Origin: Avibacterium endocarditidis
GTDB taxonomy: Bacteria > Pseudomonadota > Gammaproteobacteria > Enterobacterales > Pasteurellaceae
NCBI RefSeq assembly: GCF_002921145.1
Contig: NZ_PQVI01000005.1
Coordinates: 1 to 32,802 of the forward strand
Length of the DNA: 32,802 nucleotides
Direction: 5' to 3'
Shown here: positions 19,187 to 29,527 of the stretch, piece after piece
How positions within the stretch are numbered: position 1 is the first letter of the stretch
Layout of the letters: each line of letters starts with the position of its first letter
The notes under the pieces: generated by a model
What the model was told of the DNA's origin: nothing
Seen by the model: the letters and a program-made list of their open reading frames with translations, nothing else
The model's database searches: none
Translations under genes and position numbers: made by a program

Positions 19187-20223
19187 TTAATCTTGTGTTT
19201 GAACTGCCAGTCCTTGCAAAAAACTAAGTGTACTATCAGGCACAAAATGGGACAGTTCTTGCCAATTCTTCTGATCTGCAAGCTTACGAACAGTAGAGGC
19301 AGAAATGGCTTGCCCTTGATATGTTTTACGTTCAATTTCAACAACCTTAATTGGTGGTGCAGCCATTTCAGCTTCCTCTAACCAGTAATGCATATTTTGA
19401 TTATAGGCTGCCGTTAGCTGACAAAAAGGTTCTGTCCCGACAAATCGGTGGGTAATTCCAAGAGTTGGTGCGATATATCGACGGAACAGCTTCAAATCAA
19501 TTTCCATATAACATTTATCAACTAATCCTTGATCTTTTAGAAAATAAGCTGGGAAGGTCGCACGCGAAATAATGTAACTTGAACTCGGGTGAATAATGGC
19601 GGTACGCAAATCGCCAATCCCCTTTTTTAATAAACGCAGGCGATCGGCATAAGCATAGCGGGAAGCATCTTCTTCCACGAGAAAAATATGAACATAATCA
19701 CATTGCGCCACGGCTTGTTCAATTAAATAGCGATGCCCCAACGTAAAAGGGTTCGCATTCATTACAATAGCCCCGATTTTCTTGCCATTTTTCTTGAATT
19801 ACGCAGCTGATTACAATATTTCTGCAAACGCATTTTGCTATTTTCCATAAGGACAAGATAAGGATAAGCCGTCGAAATGGTAAAAAAACCACATTGTGAG
19901 AAGAGGGCTTCGTTTTCTGGTTTGGTATAAATGAAAAGACGAGAATAACCAAGTTCATAAGCCAAATTAATCAGTTCTGTGGCTAATTTAAGGGCAAGCC
20001 CTGTTCCCCGATATTGTGGGGAAATAGCAACACATTTAATGATATTGTGTGCCACACCGCCACAGGCAATAATTTGATTATCAGATTCTCGATAAAACAC
20101 GACAAAGCGTAAAATTTGTTGATCCAATTCCAAATCATTATTGGCTAAAAATAAACGGATTTGTTCTATTTTGGCGGTTGAAGAAAAAGAAATTTGTTCA
20201 CTAAAATAAAGGCATTCAGACAT
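19187..20223 (-). pseudogene. citC: Citrate lyase ligase, one frameshift
   Basis: CitC acetylates the prosthetic group of CitD with ATP to activate the lyase. The N-terminal part (from ATG 20223) is a GNAT-like domain with VAISPQYRGTGLALKL. The C-terminal part is a nucleotidyltransferase with MNANPFTLGHRYLIE and SASTVRKL. The frame is lost at a run of 5 A (minus strand, 19788-19792), between NSRK and NGKKIGAIVMNANPF; one more A restores 345 residues. It is the first gene of the cit operon. No citAB-type regulators lie next to it. Confidence 0.92.
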
Positions 20224-20462
20224 AAAAACTCACAACAACAATCACTCATTTATTTAATGAACTTAAAAAGTTATAAATAAATCTTATTGGGTTAAAGTAT
20301 AAGGAAGATTTACCTAAAAAGGTATAGATAAAATGAAAAATTTGCTTTATTTAACAAAGCATTAACATTGAAGTTATGGTGTGTTAACAAGCGGTTACAT
20401 AATGATTACGTCTAGAAAAATAATCACATAGTGTGCCTATTTTTACCAGTTTTTTGTTTCGG
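20224..20462 (-). other. Upstream region of the cit operon
   Basis: About 240 AT-rich bases between citC and the argH terminator. The cit promoter should be here. I found no confident CRP, FNR or CitB-type site; a TGTGA half-site on the minus strand at about 20420 lacks a partner. Confidence 0.4.
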
Positions 20463-20495
20463 AAAAAAATTCACGCTAATAAAATTAGCGTGAAT
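20463..20495 (-). terminator. Terminator after argH
   Basis: ATTCACGCTAAT (20469-20480) pairs perfectly with ATTAGCGTGAAT (20484-20495) around AAA. On the minus strand it is followed by seven T. It lies 20 bases after the argH stop. Confidence 0.88.
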
Positions 20496-20514
20496 CAAAG
20501 AGGAAAAAATCAAA

Positions 20515-21888
20515 TTATTTCAACCGCTCTTTTGCCTCAGCAATGGCTTCTGCCACTCGTAATGGGGACACACCACCTTTGGCGCAGCGTTTGTCTAAGC
20601 AGGATTGTAGCGATAGGATCTCATACACATCATCGCTGATCACATCACTAAATTGGCGGAACTCTTCTAAGCTCAGATCTTCTAAGCCTTTGTGTACGCT
20701 GATGGCATACACCACCGTTTCACCCACAATATGGTGAGAATCGCGGAATGGTACGCCTTTTGCCACTAAATAATCGGCGAGCTCGGTCGCATTTGAGTAG
20801 CCTTTTAGTGCCGCTTCACGGGTGCGCTCAACGTTCACTTTAATATCATCTAACACGAAAGTCGCCATATCCAAACAGTCTTGCCAAGTATCCAAGGCAT
20901 CAAAAATGCCTTCTTTGTCTTCTTGCATATCTTTGTTATAAGCCAGTGGCAAGCCTTTTACTGTCATCAACATTCCAGTTAGCGCGCCCATCACTCGACC
21001 AGCTTTACCACGAATGAGTTCGCAAGCATCAGGATTTTTTTTCTGTGGCATTAAGGAAGAACCGGAAGTAACGCGGTCAGAAAGCTCCACGAAATCCGCT
21101 TCACCGCTGTTGAAGATAATCATATCTTCCGCAAAACGTGAAAGGTGAGCCATACTTAACGAAGCGGTGGAAAGTAATTCGATAATGTGATCGCGGTCGG
21201 AAACGCTGTCTAAGCTGTTACGGGTTGCCATTGCAAAGCCGAGATCTTGTGCTAATTGCTCACGATCAATGGCATACGCCGTGCCAGCTAACGCACCGCT
21301 TCCCAAAGGACAAGTATTCATTCGGTGATAAGCATCTGCCAAGCGAGAATAATCACGCTCAAGCATTTCCACATAAGCCATACACCAATGGGCGAACGTG
21401 ATGGGCTGCGCACGTTGCAAATGGGTATAACCCGGCATTACGGCGTGTTGGTTGTTTTCTGCGGTTTCCACCAATTTGGTTTGCAAGGCACGAATAGAAT
21501 ATTGCAACTCGGTTACACGCTGTTTGCACCACATTTTGATGTCGAGCGCCACTTGGTCGTTACGGCTACGCCCTGTGTGCAATTTTTTGCCCAGATTTCC
21601 CACTTTGTTGATGAGCTTACTTTCTACCCAGCTGTGAATGTCTTCAGCGTCATCTTGCAAAATACCTTGCAAATTCGACCGCACTTCAATCAGCAGTTCG
21701 TTTAAGGCTTGCTCTAATTGTTGCTGTTCTTGCGCACTTAACACGCCAACGCTGACCAAGGCTTTTGACCAGCCGATTGAGCCTTCAATATCCTGTTCTG
21801 CAAGGCGATAGTCAAAGCGTAGTGAATCGTTGAAATCTTTAAAACGTTTATCTGCTGCTTGTGTGAAACGTCCACCCCAAAGTGCCAT
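20515..21888 (-). CDS. argH: Argininosuccinate lyase
   Basis: Splits argininosuccinate to arginine and fumarate, the last step of arginine synthesis. The 457-residue protein starts [19 protein letters not shown] and shows [26 protein letters not shown], and the superfamily signature [12 protein letters not shown] carrying the catalytic serine. Intact. It follows argB after 83 bases and ends at a strong terminator. An uptake signal lies at 21678-21686. Confidence 0.97.
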   Translation of the reverse strand: MALWGGRFTQAADKRFKDFNDSLRFDYRLAEQDIEGSIGWSKALVSVGVLSAQEQQQLEQALNELLIEVRSNLQGILQDDAEDIHSWVESKLINKVGNLGKKLHTGRSRNDQVALDIKMWCKQRVTELQYSIRALQTKLVETAENNQHAVMPGYTHLQRAQPITFAHWCMAYVEMLERDYSRLADAYHRMNTCPLGSGALAGTAYAIDREQLAQDLGFAMATRNSLDSVSDRDHIIELLSTASLSMAHLSRFAEDMIIFNSGEADFVELSDRVTSGSSLMPQKKNPDACELIRGKAGRVMGALTGMLMTVKGLPLAYNKDMQEDKEGIFDALDTWQDCLDMATFVLDDIKVNVERTREAALKGYSNATELADYLVAKGVPFRDSHHIVGETVVYAISVHKGLEDLSLEEFRQFSDVISDDVYEILSLQSCLDKRCAKGGVSPLRVAEAIAEAKERLK

Positions 21889-21971
21889 AGTTTATCCTTA
21901 TCTTTTTGATTTTTATGATTAAAAAATGTAGAGGCGAACCCAAATGTTCGCCCATACCAAATGCTTTACGT

Positions 21972-22745
21972 TTACGGTAAAATTCTGGTGCCGATTATCT
22001 CACCTGCAAAAAGTGCGGTCAATTTTTCTGGATATTTCCAGTTGGCAATATCCACGCCTGTGTTAAGCATTTTTGCTGCATCTAAGGCAGCATTGACCTT
22101 CACGATCATTCCGTCTGTAATCACACCTTGCTGAATAAGTTGTTGAATTTGTTCGCTATTAAGCTGTGGTAGGCGTTGTTTATTGGCATCTAAAACGCCA
22201 TCAACATCAGAAAGCATCACCAAATCGCCGCCAATTAATGCGGCAATCGCTGTTGCTGCTTGATCCGCATTTACGTTCATTAAACGCCCTTGATCGTCCA
22301 CCGCAATGGAGCTAATAATGGGTAAAAAGGCTTCACTTAACAAGGTATGCAAAAGGGTGGGATTATTTGGCTTTACATTGGCAACGTGGCCAAGCTCTTC
22401 ATCAAAGGCTTGTGCGCTAGTGAGTTTGCCATCTGCCAAACAAAGCCCTACGGGGTTGAGATTAAATTTCGCTGCTTGTGCCACCAAGGTTTTATTGGCA
22501 ATGCCTGCAAGTGCGCCCACGATAATATCAATTTGATCCGCAGGCGTTACCCTTAAGCCATTTTTCTTTTGTACAGGCAATGCAAGGCGCTGCATTAATT
22601 CGTCCACCACGCAACCGCCGCCGTGTACGATAAGCAAAGGGCGGTCGAAATTTTGCTGATAATTTGTCAGTGCGGTAAACAGATTTTCCATTGCTTGCGG
22701 GGTATCTAATAGCACGCCGCCTAATTTAATTACTAAAGGTTTCAT
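21972..22745 (-). CDS. argB: Acetylglutamate kinase
   Basis: Phosphorylates N-acetylglutamate in the second step of arginine synthesis. The 257-residue protein has the amino acid kinase N-terminus VIKLGGVLL (5-13), the glycine loop [12 protein letters not shown] (39-50), [17 protein letters not shown] and the C-terminal [14 protein letters not shown]. This is the short, E. coli-type enzyme. It starts 12 bases after argC. Uptake signal at 22011-22019. Intact. Confidence 0.96.
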   Translation of the reverse strand: MKPLVIKLGGVLLDTPQAMENLFTALTNYQQNFDRPLLIVHGGGCVVDELMQRLALPVQKKNGLRVTPADQIDIIVGALAGIANKTLVAQAAKFNLNPVGLCLADGKLTSAQAFDEELGHVANVKPNNPTLLHTLLSEAFLPIISSIAVDDQGRLMNVNADQAATAIAALIGGDLVMLSDVDGVLDANKQRLPQLNSEQIQQLIQQGVITDGMIVKVNAALDAAKMLNTGVDIANWKYPEKLTALFAGEIIGTRILP

Positions 22746-22757
22746 TCTTTTCTTCCA

Positions 22758-23765
22758 CTAAATTAATCCCAAGGTTTCCGCAAAACCGTAACGAATATTG
22801 GCACATTGCACCGCTTGTGCTGCCGCGCCTTTAAGCAGATTATCTTCTGCGCCGACAATGATAATGTAGCCATTTTTCACTGCAAAACCGATGTCGCAAT
22901 AAGGCGTAAATTCCACCGCTTTAATGCTTGGCAAGCCTTGTTCATAGACGCGCACAAGAGGGCGATGCGCATAATATTGCTGATAGGCTTCACGGATTTG
23001 CTGTTCACCTACACCATCTTTCAATTTAGCTGTAATGGTGGCTAAAATACCACGTTTAAAATTGCTAAGTGCGGGGTAAAAATCACTTCTGTGCCTAAAT
23101 GGGTGGCAATTTCAGGCTGATGACGATGGTTAAATACGCCATAAGCATTCAGGCTGACCTCGCAAAAACTATTCGTGAGCGATGCTTTGCGTCCAGCACC
23201 GCTTACCCCACTGACTGCATTAATAATAGGTAACTGATTGAGATCTAATAAATTGTTTTCAATTAATGGTTTTAAACTCAGTTGCGAAACTGTTGGATAG
23301 CAACCAGCCACCGCCACTAAATCTGTTTGCGCAATGGCACTGTCATTCCATTCAGCTAAGCCATAAACCGCTTTTTCTAATAATTCAGGATAACGATGTT
23401 CAAAGCCCATAATATTGTGGATAAAATTTCGTATTATTCACCCGAAATGCGCCAGATAAATCAAATACTTTGCATTGATTTTGCAAGAAAATTGGCGCAA
23501 GATCGTGGCTAACTTCGTGTGCGGTGGCCAAAAAGACCAGATCATTTTGTTGTGCAAGTGCGGTTAAATTTTCGTCCAAAGGTTGCAACGGCAAATCAAC
23601 AATCTGCTTCAGTTGCGGATAAATATCAGAAATGGCTTTATGCGCATCTTGGCTTTGCGCTGAAACATATAATCCATTGAGCTGAAATGCAGGGTGCAAG
23701 GTTAGAATACGAGCCAATTCAGCCCCTGTATAACCACTTGCCCCAATAATAATGGCTTTTTGCAT
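22758..23765 (-). pseudogene. argC: N-acetyl-gamma-glutamyl-phosphate reductase, two frameshifts
   Basis: Reduces acetylglutamyl phosphate to the semialdehyde with NADPH. The Rossmann start is [17 protein letters not shown]. The catalytic cysteine is in [10 protein letters not shown] and the histidine region in NHRHQPEIA. Frame is lost at GGG on the minus strand (23406-23408, one G too many, [11 protein letters not shown]) and at about 23066 (one base short, [12 protein letters not shown]). The two cancel, giving 335 residues in total, the normal length. Uptake signal at 23556-23564. First gene of argCBH, divergent from argE. Confidence 0.93.
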
Positions 23766-23795
23766 AGAACACCTTGTAGATAAAAATATAACGCT

Positions 23796-23830
23796 TGATT
23801 AATTATGCTATTATTGTGCATAATTAATCA
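23796..23830. promoter_or_regulatory. Pair of ARG boxes between argC and argE
   Basis: TGATTAATTATGCT (23796-23809) and TGCATAATTAATCA (23817-23830) each resemble the ArgR half-operator TGAAT-N4-ATTCA. Their starts are 21 bases apart, the spacing of a two-box operator bound by an ArgR hexamer. They also form a 13-bp inverted repeat. The position between divergent argC and argE would let one operator control both. Confidence 0.75.
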
Positions 23831-23865
23831 TAAATCAACCTTTAATTTAATACAGGATAAACTTA

Positions 23866-25008
23866 ATGAAAAAATTGCCGCCTTTCCTTGAAATGTATTC
23901 TCAGCTTATTGCATTGCCCACCATTAGTAGCGTAGAAGCAGAATTTGATCAATCGAATAAAGCTTTAATTGAATTGCTTGCCACTTGGCTTGGTGATCTA
24001 GGCTTTAAAACCAACATTATTCCTGTGGAAGGCAGCCGAAACAAATTCAATTTATTAGCCACCTGTGGCGAAGGGGAAGGGGGGTTATTGCTTGCAGGGC
24101 ATACGGATACAGTGCCTTTTGATGAAGGACGCTGGCATTTTGATCCTTTCAAACTCACTGAAAAAGACGGCAGATTTTACGGCTTAGGCACCGCGGATAT
24201 GAAAGGGTTCTTTGCGTTCGTGTTAGAAACCTTACGTCATATTGATCTGAGCAAATTAAGCAAACCGTTGCGGATTCTTGCTACCGCCGATGAAGAAACC
24301 ACGCTTTTAGGCGCACGAACCTTCAGCCAGCACAGCCATATTCGCCCAGATTGTGCCATTATCGGCGAGCCAACTTCCTTAAAACCCGTGCGCGCGCATA
24401 AAGGGCATATCGGGCAAGCGGTGCGAATTATGGGGAAAACAGGGCATTCGAGTGATCCTGACAAAGGCATCAATGCCATTGAATTAATGCACGAAGCCAC
24501 TGGCTATTTAATGGAAATGCGTAATGAGTTAAAGGCAAAATATCATCATTCCGCCTTTGCCATTCCTTATCCGACAATGAATTTTGGCGCAATCCTCGGC
24601 GGCGATGCGGTAAACCGTATTTGTGCGTGCTGCGAACTGCATTTTGACATTCGCCCGTTGCCACAAATGCGCTTAGAAGATCTCAATGAAATGCTACAAG
24701 AAAAGCTGCGCCCAATGTTTGAAAAATGGGGCGATCTCATTTCACTGAAAGCCTTACACGAACCTACCCCAGGTTATGAATGTGAACACTCTGCCCAAGT
24801 TGTCCAAGTGGTGGAAAAATTACTTGGCGAAAAATGCGAAGCGGTGAACTATTGCACCGAAGCCCCTTTCATTCAACAACTTTGCCCAACATTGGTGCTA
24901 GGCCCCGGTTCAATCGAACAAGCCCACCAACCTGATGAATATCTCTCCGCCGAATTTATCAAACCCACTCACGAACTATTGAGCAAGTTGATTGGGCATT
25001 TTTGCTAA
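23866..25008 (+). CDS. argE: Acetylornithine deacetylase
   Basis: Removes the acetyl group from N-acetylornithine. The 380-residue M20-family zinc hydrolase shows the metal ligands in [25 protein letters not shown] and [11 protein letters not shown], then [16 protein letters not shown], and the dimerisation domain with [11 protein letters not shown]. The final metal-binding histidine is in [14 protein letters not shown]. Intact. The use of ArgE rather than a bifunctional ArgJ indicates the linear pathway. Confidence 0.96.
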   Translation: MKKLPPFLEMYSQLIALPTISSVEAEFDQSNKALIELLATWLGDLGFKTNIIPVEGSRNKFNLLATCGEGEGGLLLAGHTDTVPFDEGRWHFDPFKLTEKDGRFYGLGTADMKGFFAFVLETLRHIDLSKLSKPLRILATADEETTLLGARTFSQHSHIRPDCAIIGEPTSLKPVRAHKGHIGQAVRIMGKTGHSSDPDKGINAIELMHEATGYLMEMRNELKAKYHHSAFAIPYPTMNFGAILGGDAVNRICACCELHFDIRPLPQMRLEDLNEMLQEKLRPMFEKWGDLISLKALHEPTPGYECEHSAQVVQVVEKLLGEKCEAVNYCTEAPFIQQLCPTLVLGPGSIEQAHQPDEYLSAEFIKPTHELLSKLIGHFC

Positions 25009-25044
25009 CGCAGAGATTTGCTGATTTGCTAAAAATAAAAAGTG

Positions 25045-25068
25045 CGGTGATTTTTCACCGTATTTTTG
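25045..25068 (+). terminator. Terminator after argE built on an uptake signal
   Basis: CGGTGA (25045-25050) pairs with TCACCG (25055-25060) around TTTT, followed by a T-rich tail. The left arm overlaps the exact uptake signal at 25040-25048. Confidence 0.7.
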
Positions 25069-25123
25069 CGTCATTGTGCTAAGATACGCCCCTTTTCTTT
25101 TCCATTCTTTTTAAGGAAATTTT

Positions 25124-25363
25124 ATGGATTTATTAATGAATATTCTTGGCTATTTTGGCACGGCATTAGTGGTGCTTTCATTTATGACCAACTCACTATT
25201 AAAATTACGTTTATTAAATGCCACAGGTGCTTTTTTCGTTACCATTTATGCGATCTACACAAATGCCTTACCGGTGGTGCTGTTAGACGGTTTTATCGTT
25301 ATCATCAATGTTATTCAGCTGATTAGACATCGTAAAAACACGACAAGCCTTCAATCTCACTAA
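25124..25363 (+). CDS. Small membrane protein, YgjV-like
   Basis: A 79-residue protein with three hydrophobic segments (about 4-21, 29-45, 49-66) and a basic, polar tail. The pattern MNILGYFGTALVVLSFMTNS followed by LLKLRLLNATGA resembles one repeat unit of the YgjV (Imp-YgjV) inner-membrane family, of which the E. coli member is about twice as long. No function is known to me. An AAGGAAATTTT ribosome site precedes the ATG. Confidence 0.7.
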   Translation: MDLLMNILGYFGTALVVLSFMTNSLLKLRLLNATGAFFVTIYAIYTNALPVVLLDGFIVIINVIQLIRHRKNTTSLQSH

Positions 25364-25374
25364 GGACTTGAGAA

Positions 25375-25403
25375 AGAACGCTCATCATCCCCCTGAGCGT
25401 TCT
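25375..25403 (-). terminator. Hairpin between the YgjV-like gene and rlmC
   Basis: AGAACGCTCA (25375-25384) pairs perfectly with TGAGCGTTCT (25394-25403) around a 9-base loop. It includes the last codons and the stop of rlmC. The T tract is weak in both directions, so terminator activity is likely but not certain. Confidence 0.55.
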
Positions 25404-26563
25404 AACAACACCAGCACCTCATAATGCGCCGTATTAGGGAACATATCAAAAAGTTGGATTTTTTGTGCTTGGTAGTTGGCTAATTCTTGCAAATCTTTGC
25501 CCATTGAAACTGCATTGCAGCTGGAATATAAAATAAAGTGCGGTTGTAATTTATTGAGAAATTGAGCCAACTCTTTGCCAATACCACGGCGTGGCGGATT
25601 GACGATCAGCAAATCTGGTTTTTCATTTTGTGCTAAGGCGAAATTTGCTGCATCTAAGGATTGAAACTTCACCTCTGCTAAGCCCAATTTTTCTGCTGAC
25701 AAGCTGGCACTAGCGATGGCAGAAGGGGAAATTTCAATGCCAGTTAATTGCACGTTTACGCCTTTTGTTGCAAGATCGCCGCACAATGCAAGCCAAAGCC
25801 ACCTACACCGCAAAATAGATCCCAGATTTTGCTAATGGGAAGATCTTTAATCCATTGCTGTGCTGTGCCGTATAAGCCTTCTGCCACCTTTGGATTAGTT
25901 TGGAAAAAGCCTTGCGGACGAATAAATAACGGGATTTGGTTAAAATTTTCGGCGAGCTGTTTTTTTTCCGTGAGAAAAATTTCTTCTTCCCCTTCTAAAA
26001 TCGCCGCGTGTTTCGGTTGGATATTGAGGCTCACCACCTTTATTTGTGGCAAGTTCGCCAATAATTGTGGTAATTCTCGTTGAATAAGCGCCAGTTTGGC
26101 GGTAGATCGCAACACAAAACGTAACATTAATGTGCCGTTACTTTGGCTTTCGGTAAGCAAAATATATTTCAGTTCACCTTTGCGTTTCGCGATATTATAA
26201 GGCACTAAGCCCGCGCGCCCGATAAAGGTTTTTTAATTGGGCAAAAATCTCAGCGAAATGCGCAGGGTAGAGTAAACACTCGGATAAATCTACCGCACTT
26301 TGTGGATCATTGGGATCGGTCAAAATGCCTAAAATTGGACGTTCCACCGAACCGCTCACCACCATTTTGGCTTTGTTACGAAAACCTTGTTGCGCAGAAG
26401 TATAAGGTGGCAACCATTCAAGCTGTGATTGATCAAGCCCATTAAGTTGTTGAACTAAATGCGCTTTTTTCTCATCAAGCTGTTTTGCATAAGGCATTTC
26501 AATCCATTGGCAAGAACGGCATTGTCCCGCCATAAAGTGTGGACAAACTGGCATTGCTGACAT
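25385..26563 (-). pseudogene. rlmC: 23S rRNA (uracil-747-C5)-methyltransferase, two frameshifts
   Basis: An RNA m5U methyltransferase with an iron-sulfur cluster. The N-terminal cysteines CPHFMAGQCRSC fit the cluster site. [10 protein letters not shown], the SAM-binding [21 protein letters not shown] and the nucleophile region [13 protein letters not shown] identify the family; the short form without a TRAM domain points to RlmC rather than RlmD. Frame is lost at about 26210-26212 (one G too many, [13 protein letters not shown]) and about 25788-25793 (one base short, after GLHC). The two cancel; corrected length is 392 residues. It starts immediately after the nagZ stop. Confidence 0.9.
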
Positions 26564-27607
26564 TTAGGCACTCGCTAACCAAGTTTGTTGAAGTGCGGTC
26601 AATTTTTGCTGATTTTCTTGCCAACGTGATGATTTTTCTAAAGTTTTCCAATCTAACTGGCTACGTTTAAACAAACCTTGCAAACGTTGTTGGCGCAGGG
26701 CATATTGCTCAGGGGATTCTTGCGGTTGGAAATGATCTAGCACTTGGATCACGCCCTCACGCTCATTGCAAAGCAATAGTAAATCACAACCCGCATTAAG
26801 GGATTGCTGACAACGCGCCACAAAATCGCCCATAAAACCCGCACCTTTCATTCCTAAATCATCAGAGAAAATTGCCCCTTGAAAGCCGAGCTGTTGGCGT
26901 AACACCTGTTGTAACCAATAGCTTGATCCGCTTGCTGGTTGCGGATCGCATTGCGTGTAAATGACGTGTGCGGGCATTACCGCATCGAGATAATTTTCCG
27001 CGATTAAACGCTGAAACGGCACAATATCTTGCGTGAAAATATCCGCTTTGGGGCGTTCATCATACGGCGTTTCAAGGTGAGAATCTGCCAGAACGTGGCC
27101 GTGGCCAGGGAAATGCTTGCCTGTGCTGGCCATTCCTGTTTGCTTCATTCCAATAATAAATTGACGTGCGAGATCAAGGGTTTGTGCGGCTTCATCGTGA
27201 AAACTGCGATCACCAATAGCACGGCATTGATGGCCTAAATCCAGCACGGGCGCGAAACTCAAGTCAATATCCAGCGCGATCATTTCTGCCGCCATTTGCC
27301 AGCCTGCTTGCAATGCCATTGCTTGTTGCTGTTGCGGATCAGCGATTAGGCTAGCGAAACTTTGCATTGCGGGCAGTTGAGTAAAGCCTTCACGAAAACG
27401 TTGTACACGTCCGCCTTCTTGATCGACGGTAATCAATAAGGGTTTCTTTACTTTCTGTCGTAAGGTGGCGACAAGATGTTGAATTTGCTCACGATCATAA
27501 AAGTTGCGGGTAAATAAAATCACGCCAGCGACTAAGGGGTGCGCAAGCAATTCTAATTCTTCTTGGCTAACTTCTTGCCCAGTAAGATCGATAAGTAACG
27601 CTGACAT
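26564..27607 (-). CDS. nagZ: Beta-N-acetylhexosaminidase (peptidoglycan recycling)
   Basis: A cytoplasmic family 3 glycosidase that removes GlcNAc from anhydro-muropeptides. The 347-residue protein shows [12 protein letters not shown] (60-71), the catalytic histidine/aspartate loop [14 protein letters not shown] (164-177), and the nucleophile in FSDDLGMKG (about 247-255). Intact. It lies in the conserved hinT-ycfL-nagZ order and its stop abuts the rlmC start (TAAATG). An uptake signal sits near its 3' end (26591-26599). Confidence 0.96.
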   Translation of the reverse strand: MSALLIDLTGQEVSQEELELLAHPLVAGVILFTRNFYDREQIQHLVATLRQKVKKPLLITVDQEGGRVQRFREGFTQLPAMQSFASLIADPQQQQAMALQAGWQMAAEMIALDIDLSFAPVLDLGHQCRAIGDRSFHDEAAQTLDLARQFIIGMKQTGMASTGKHFPGHGHVLADSHLETPYDERPKADIFTQDIVPFQRLIAENYLDAVMPAHVIYTQCDPQPASGSSYWLQQVLRQQLGFQGAIFSDDLGMKGAGFMGDFVARCQQSLNAGCDLLLLCNEREGVIQVLDHFQPQESPEQYALRQQRLQGLFKRSQLDWKTLEKSSRWQENQQKLTALQQTWLASA

Positions 27608-27615
27608 TGAAATCC

Positions 27616-27984
27616 TTATTGCAATTTATTCAAACGAAGATATAAACGGTAATTGGCGCTTTGTTCCGTTGGCGGAACAGGCGTTAAGTTGGTTTGTTGG
27701 CTTGGTTGCAGCAGCAAACTAGAGGGCGCGTTTAAATTCGGCTCTTCCCCTTGGGTTACGCCATTTTTGTCATACCAAAAGAAATAATAAGCCACATCAA
27801 GCTGCTGCTGGCTTTTGTTTTTCAGCCAAACATTGTTGTGGCGTAATGTTGTTTCAATCAACGGCGCGAGATTGGCTTCTACATTTAAGATAGGCTCATT
27901 TTCGCTCACAATATTTTGCGAAGGTGTGGAACTACAAGCCGCAAGCAATAGGCTTAATCCGCACAGAAAAAACAGTTTTTTCAT
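27616..27984 (-). CDS. ycfL: YcfL-family lipoprotein
   Basis: A 122-residue lipoprotein: basic N-terminus, hydrophobic stretch and lipobox LLAAC with C17 as lipidation site. The mature part ([13 protein letters not shown] and [15 protein letters not shown]) matches the DUF1425/YcfL family. Function is not established. It starts where hinT stops and is 8 bases before nagZ, the same order as in E. coli apart from missing lpoB and thiK. Confidence 0.82.
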   Translation of the reverse strand: MKKLFFLCGLSLLLAACSSTPSQNIVSENEPILNVEANLAPLIETTLRHNNVWLKNKSQQQLDVAYYFFWYDKNGVTQGEEPNLNAPSSLLLQPSQQTNLTPVPPTEQSANYRLYLRLNKLQ

Positions 27985-28334
27985 TATTTTGCCAACATTT
28001 TTCCTAAAGGTTCACCACCAAGTAAGTGCATATGTAAATGATACACTTCTTGTCCACCGTGTTTGTTGCAGTTTACGATTAAGCGATAGCCATCTTGTGC
28101 AATACCTTCTTGCTCTGCCAATTTTGCTGCAACGGTAAATAAACGCCCTAATGCCACCTCATCTTGTTCGGTAACTTCATTCACGGTTGGGATCAGTTTA
28201 TTCGGAATAATCAAAATATGGGTTGCCGCTTGTGGTGAAATATCACGAAATGCGGTGACTAATTCATCTTGATAAACGATATTCGCTGGGATTTCTTTAC
28301 GAATAATTTTGCTGAAGATGGTTTCTTCTGCCAT
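27984..28334 (-). CDS. hinT: HIT-family purine nucleoside phosphoramidase
   Basis: Hydrolyses adenosine 5'-phosphoramidates and aminoacyl-AMP-like adducts. The 116-residue protein carries the histidine triad HLHMHLLGG (99-107). [16 protein letters not shown] is also typical. Intact. First gene of the hinT-ycfL-nagZ-rlmC run, with stop and start of the first two genes overlapping by one base. Confidence 0.96.
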   Translation of the reverse strand: MAEETIFSKIIRKEIPANIVYQDELVTAFRDISPQAATHILIIPNKLIPTVNEVTEQDEVALGRLFTVAAKLAEQEGIAQDGYRLIVNCNKHGGQEVYHLHMHLLGGEPLGKMLAK

Positions 28335-28503
28335 TGGAAAATCCTTGTGTTTTAAAGGGATATTATTGCTTGTAAACAGTATAGATAAGTGCGGGTATTT
28401 TTATCAGAAAAGTTCAAAAATAGCAATCTGGATTACTTTTGTTATTATTTTGTTAAATTTTAGTTTTATAATGTTGCGATATGTTAAATCAATGTTGTAA
28501 AAA

Positions 28504-28517
28504 TTGATTTACAACAA
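28504..28517 (+). promoter_or_regulatory. FNR-like site upstream of focA
   Basis: TTGATTTACAACAA matches the FNR consensus TTGAT-N4-ATCAA at 9 of 10 positions and lies 83 bases before the focA ribosome site. Anaerobic activation of focA-pfl by FNR is established in E. coli. A clear -10 box at the ideal distance was not found. Confidence 0.6.
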
Positions 28518-28599
28518 ATTTTATAAAAAATAAAATCTTTTTTAGTTTAAAGTTCAGGACATATCCCTTAGAATTAGCACATAACTTTTAGGGGGTAGA

Positions 28600-29453
28600 A
28601 TGAAAAAAGAAAACGCCGTGAGTTTTATGGCAACGCCAACGGAAATGGCTCAGCTCGCTGAAGATATTGGGGTTTATAAAGCCACTAAAAATCAATTCTA
28701 TTCTTTTCTTTCCGCAATTTCAGCAGGGGCATTTATTGCGCTTGCTTTCGTCTTTTATACCACTACGCAAACAGGGCTAGCCAATGTGTCTTGGGGATTG
28801 GCTAAACTGGTTGGCGGTTTAGTGTTCTCTGTGGGCGTGATTATGGTGGTTGTCTGTGGATCTGAATTATTCACTTCATCAACAATGACGTTGGTGGCAC
28901 GCGCAGGGCAACGCATCAATACCATTCAAATGTTACGCAACTGGGTTGCCGTTTATGCAGGCAATTTCGTGGGGGCAATCATCATCGCAGGCTTAATTTG
29001 GTTCGCAGGACAAACAATGGCAGCCAATGGACAATGGGGCTTGACGATTTTGAAAACAGCCCAACATAAGATTCATCATAGCTGGTTTGAAGCCTTTAGC
29101 TTAGGCATTTTATGTAACATTATGGTGTGCATTGCGGTGTGGATGAGCTATGCAGGAAAAACCTTAACAGACAAAGCATTGATTATGATTTTACCGATTG
29201 GTTTGTTTGTTTCTTCTGGCTTCGAGCATAGTGTGGCGAATATGTTTATGATTCCCCTTGGGATCATCACTGCCCATTGCAGTTCTGCGGAATTTTGGCA
29301 ATCTCTTGGGCTGAATGCAGCGCAATTTGCTGATTTAGATGTTTATCATTTTGTTATAAAAATCTTATTCCTGTTACGCTTGGTAATATTGTTGGTGGCG
29401 GGGTATGTATTGCATTAATGCAGTGGTTTACTAACAGACCACATTCACATTAG
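28600..29453 (+). pseudogene. focA: Formate channel FocA, frameshift near the C-terminus
   Basis: FocA is a pentameric inner-membrane formate channel. The protein starts MKKENAVSFMATPTEMAQLAED behind a GGGGGTAG ribosome site and has six hydrophobic segments with SFEAFSLGILCNIMVC-like and CGSELFTSST motifs of the FNT family. Read without correction it stops at 29418 with a non-family tail. If one base is missing at about 29355 (VIK/N), the other frame continues NLIPVTLGNIVGGG to a stop at 29453, giving 284 residues, the E. coli length. It precedes pflB by 74 bases. Confidence 0.93.
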
Positions 29454-29527
29454 TTTGGCGTAAGAGCGGTTGTTTTTTCGCCGTTTTTACATAGTTAAAA
29501 TTTTATTTACGTTAAAGGAAAATAGTA

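Noticed and set aside
20405-20430. CRP site upstream of citC
   Set aside because: Only one TGTGA half-site is present; the partner half matches poorly.
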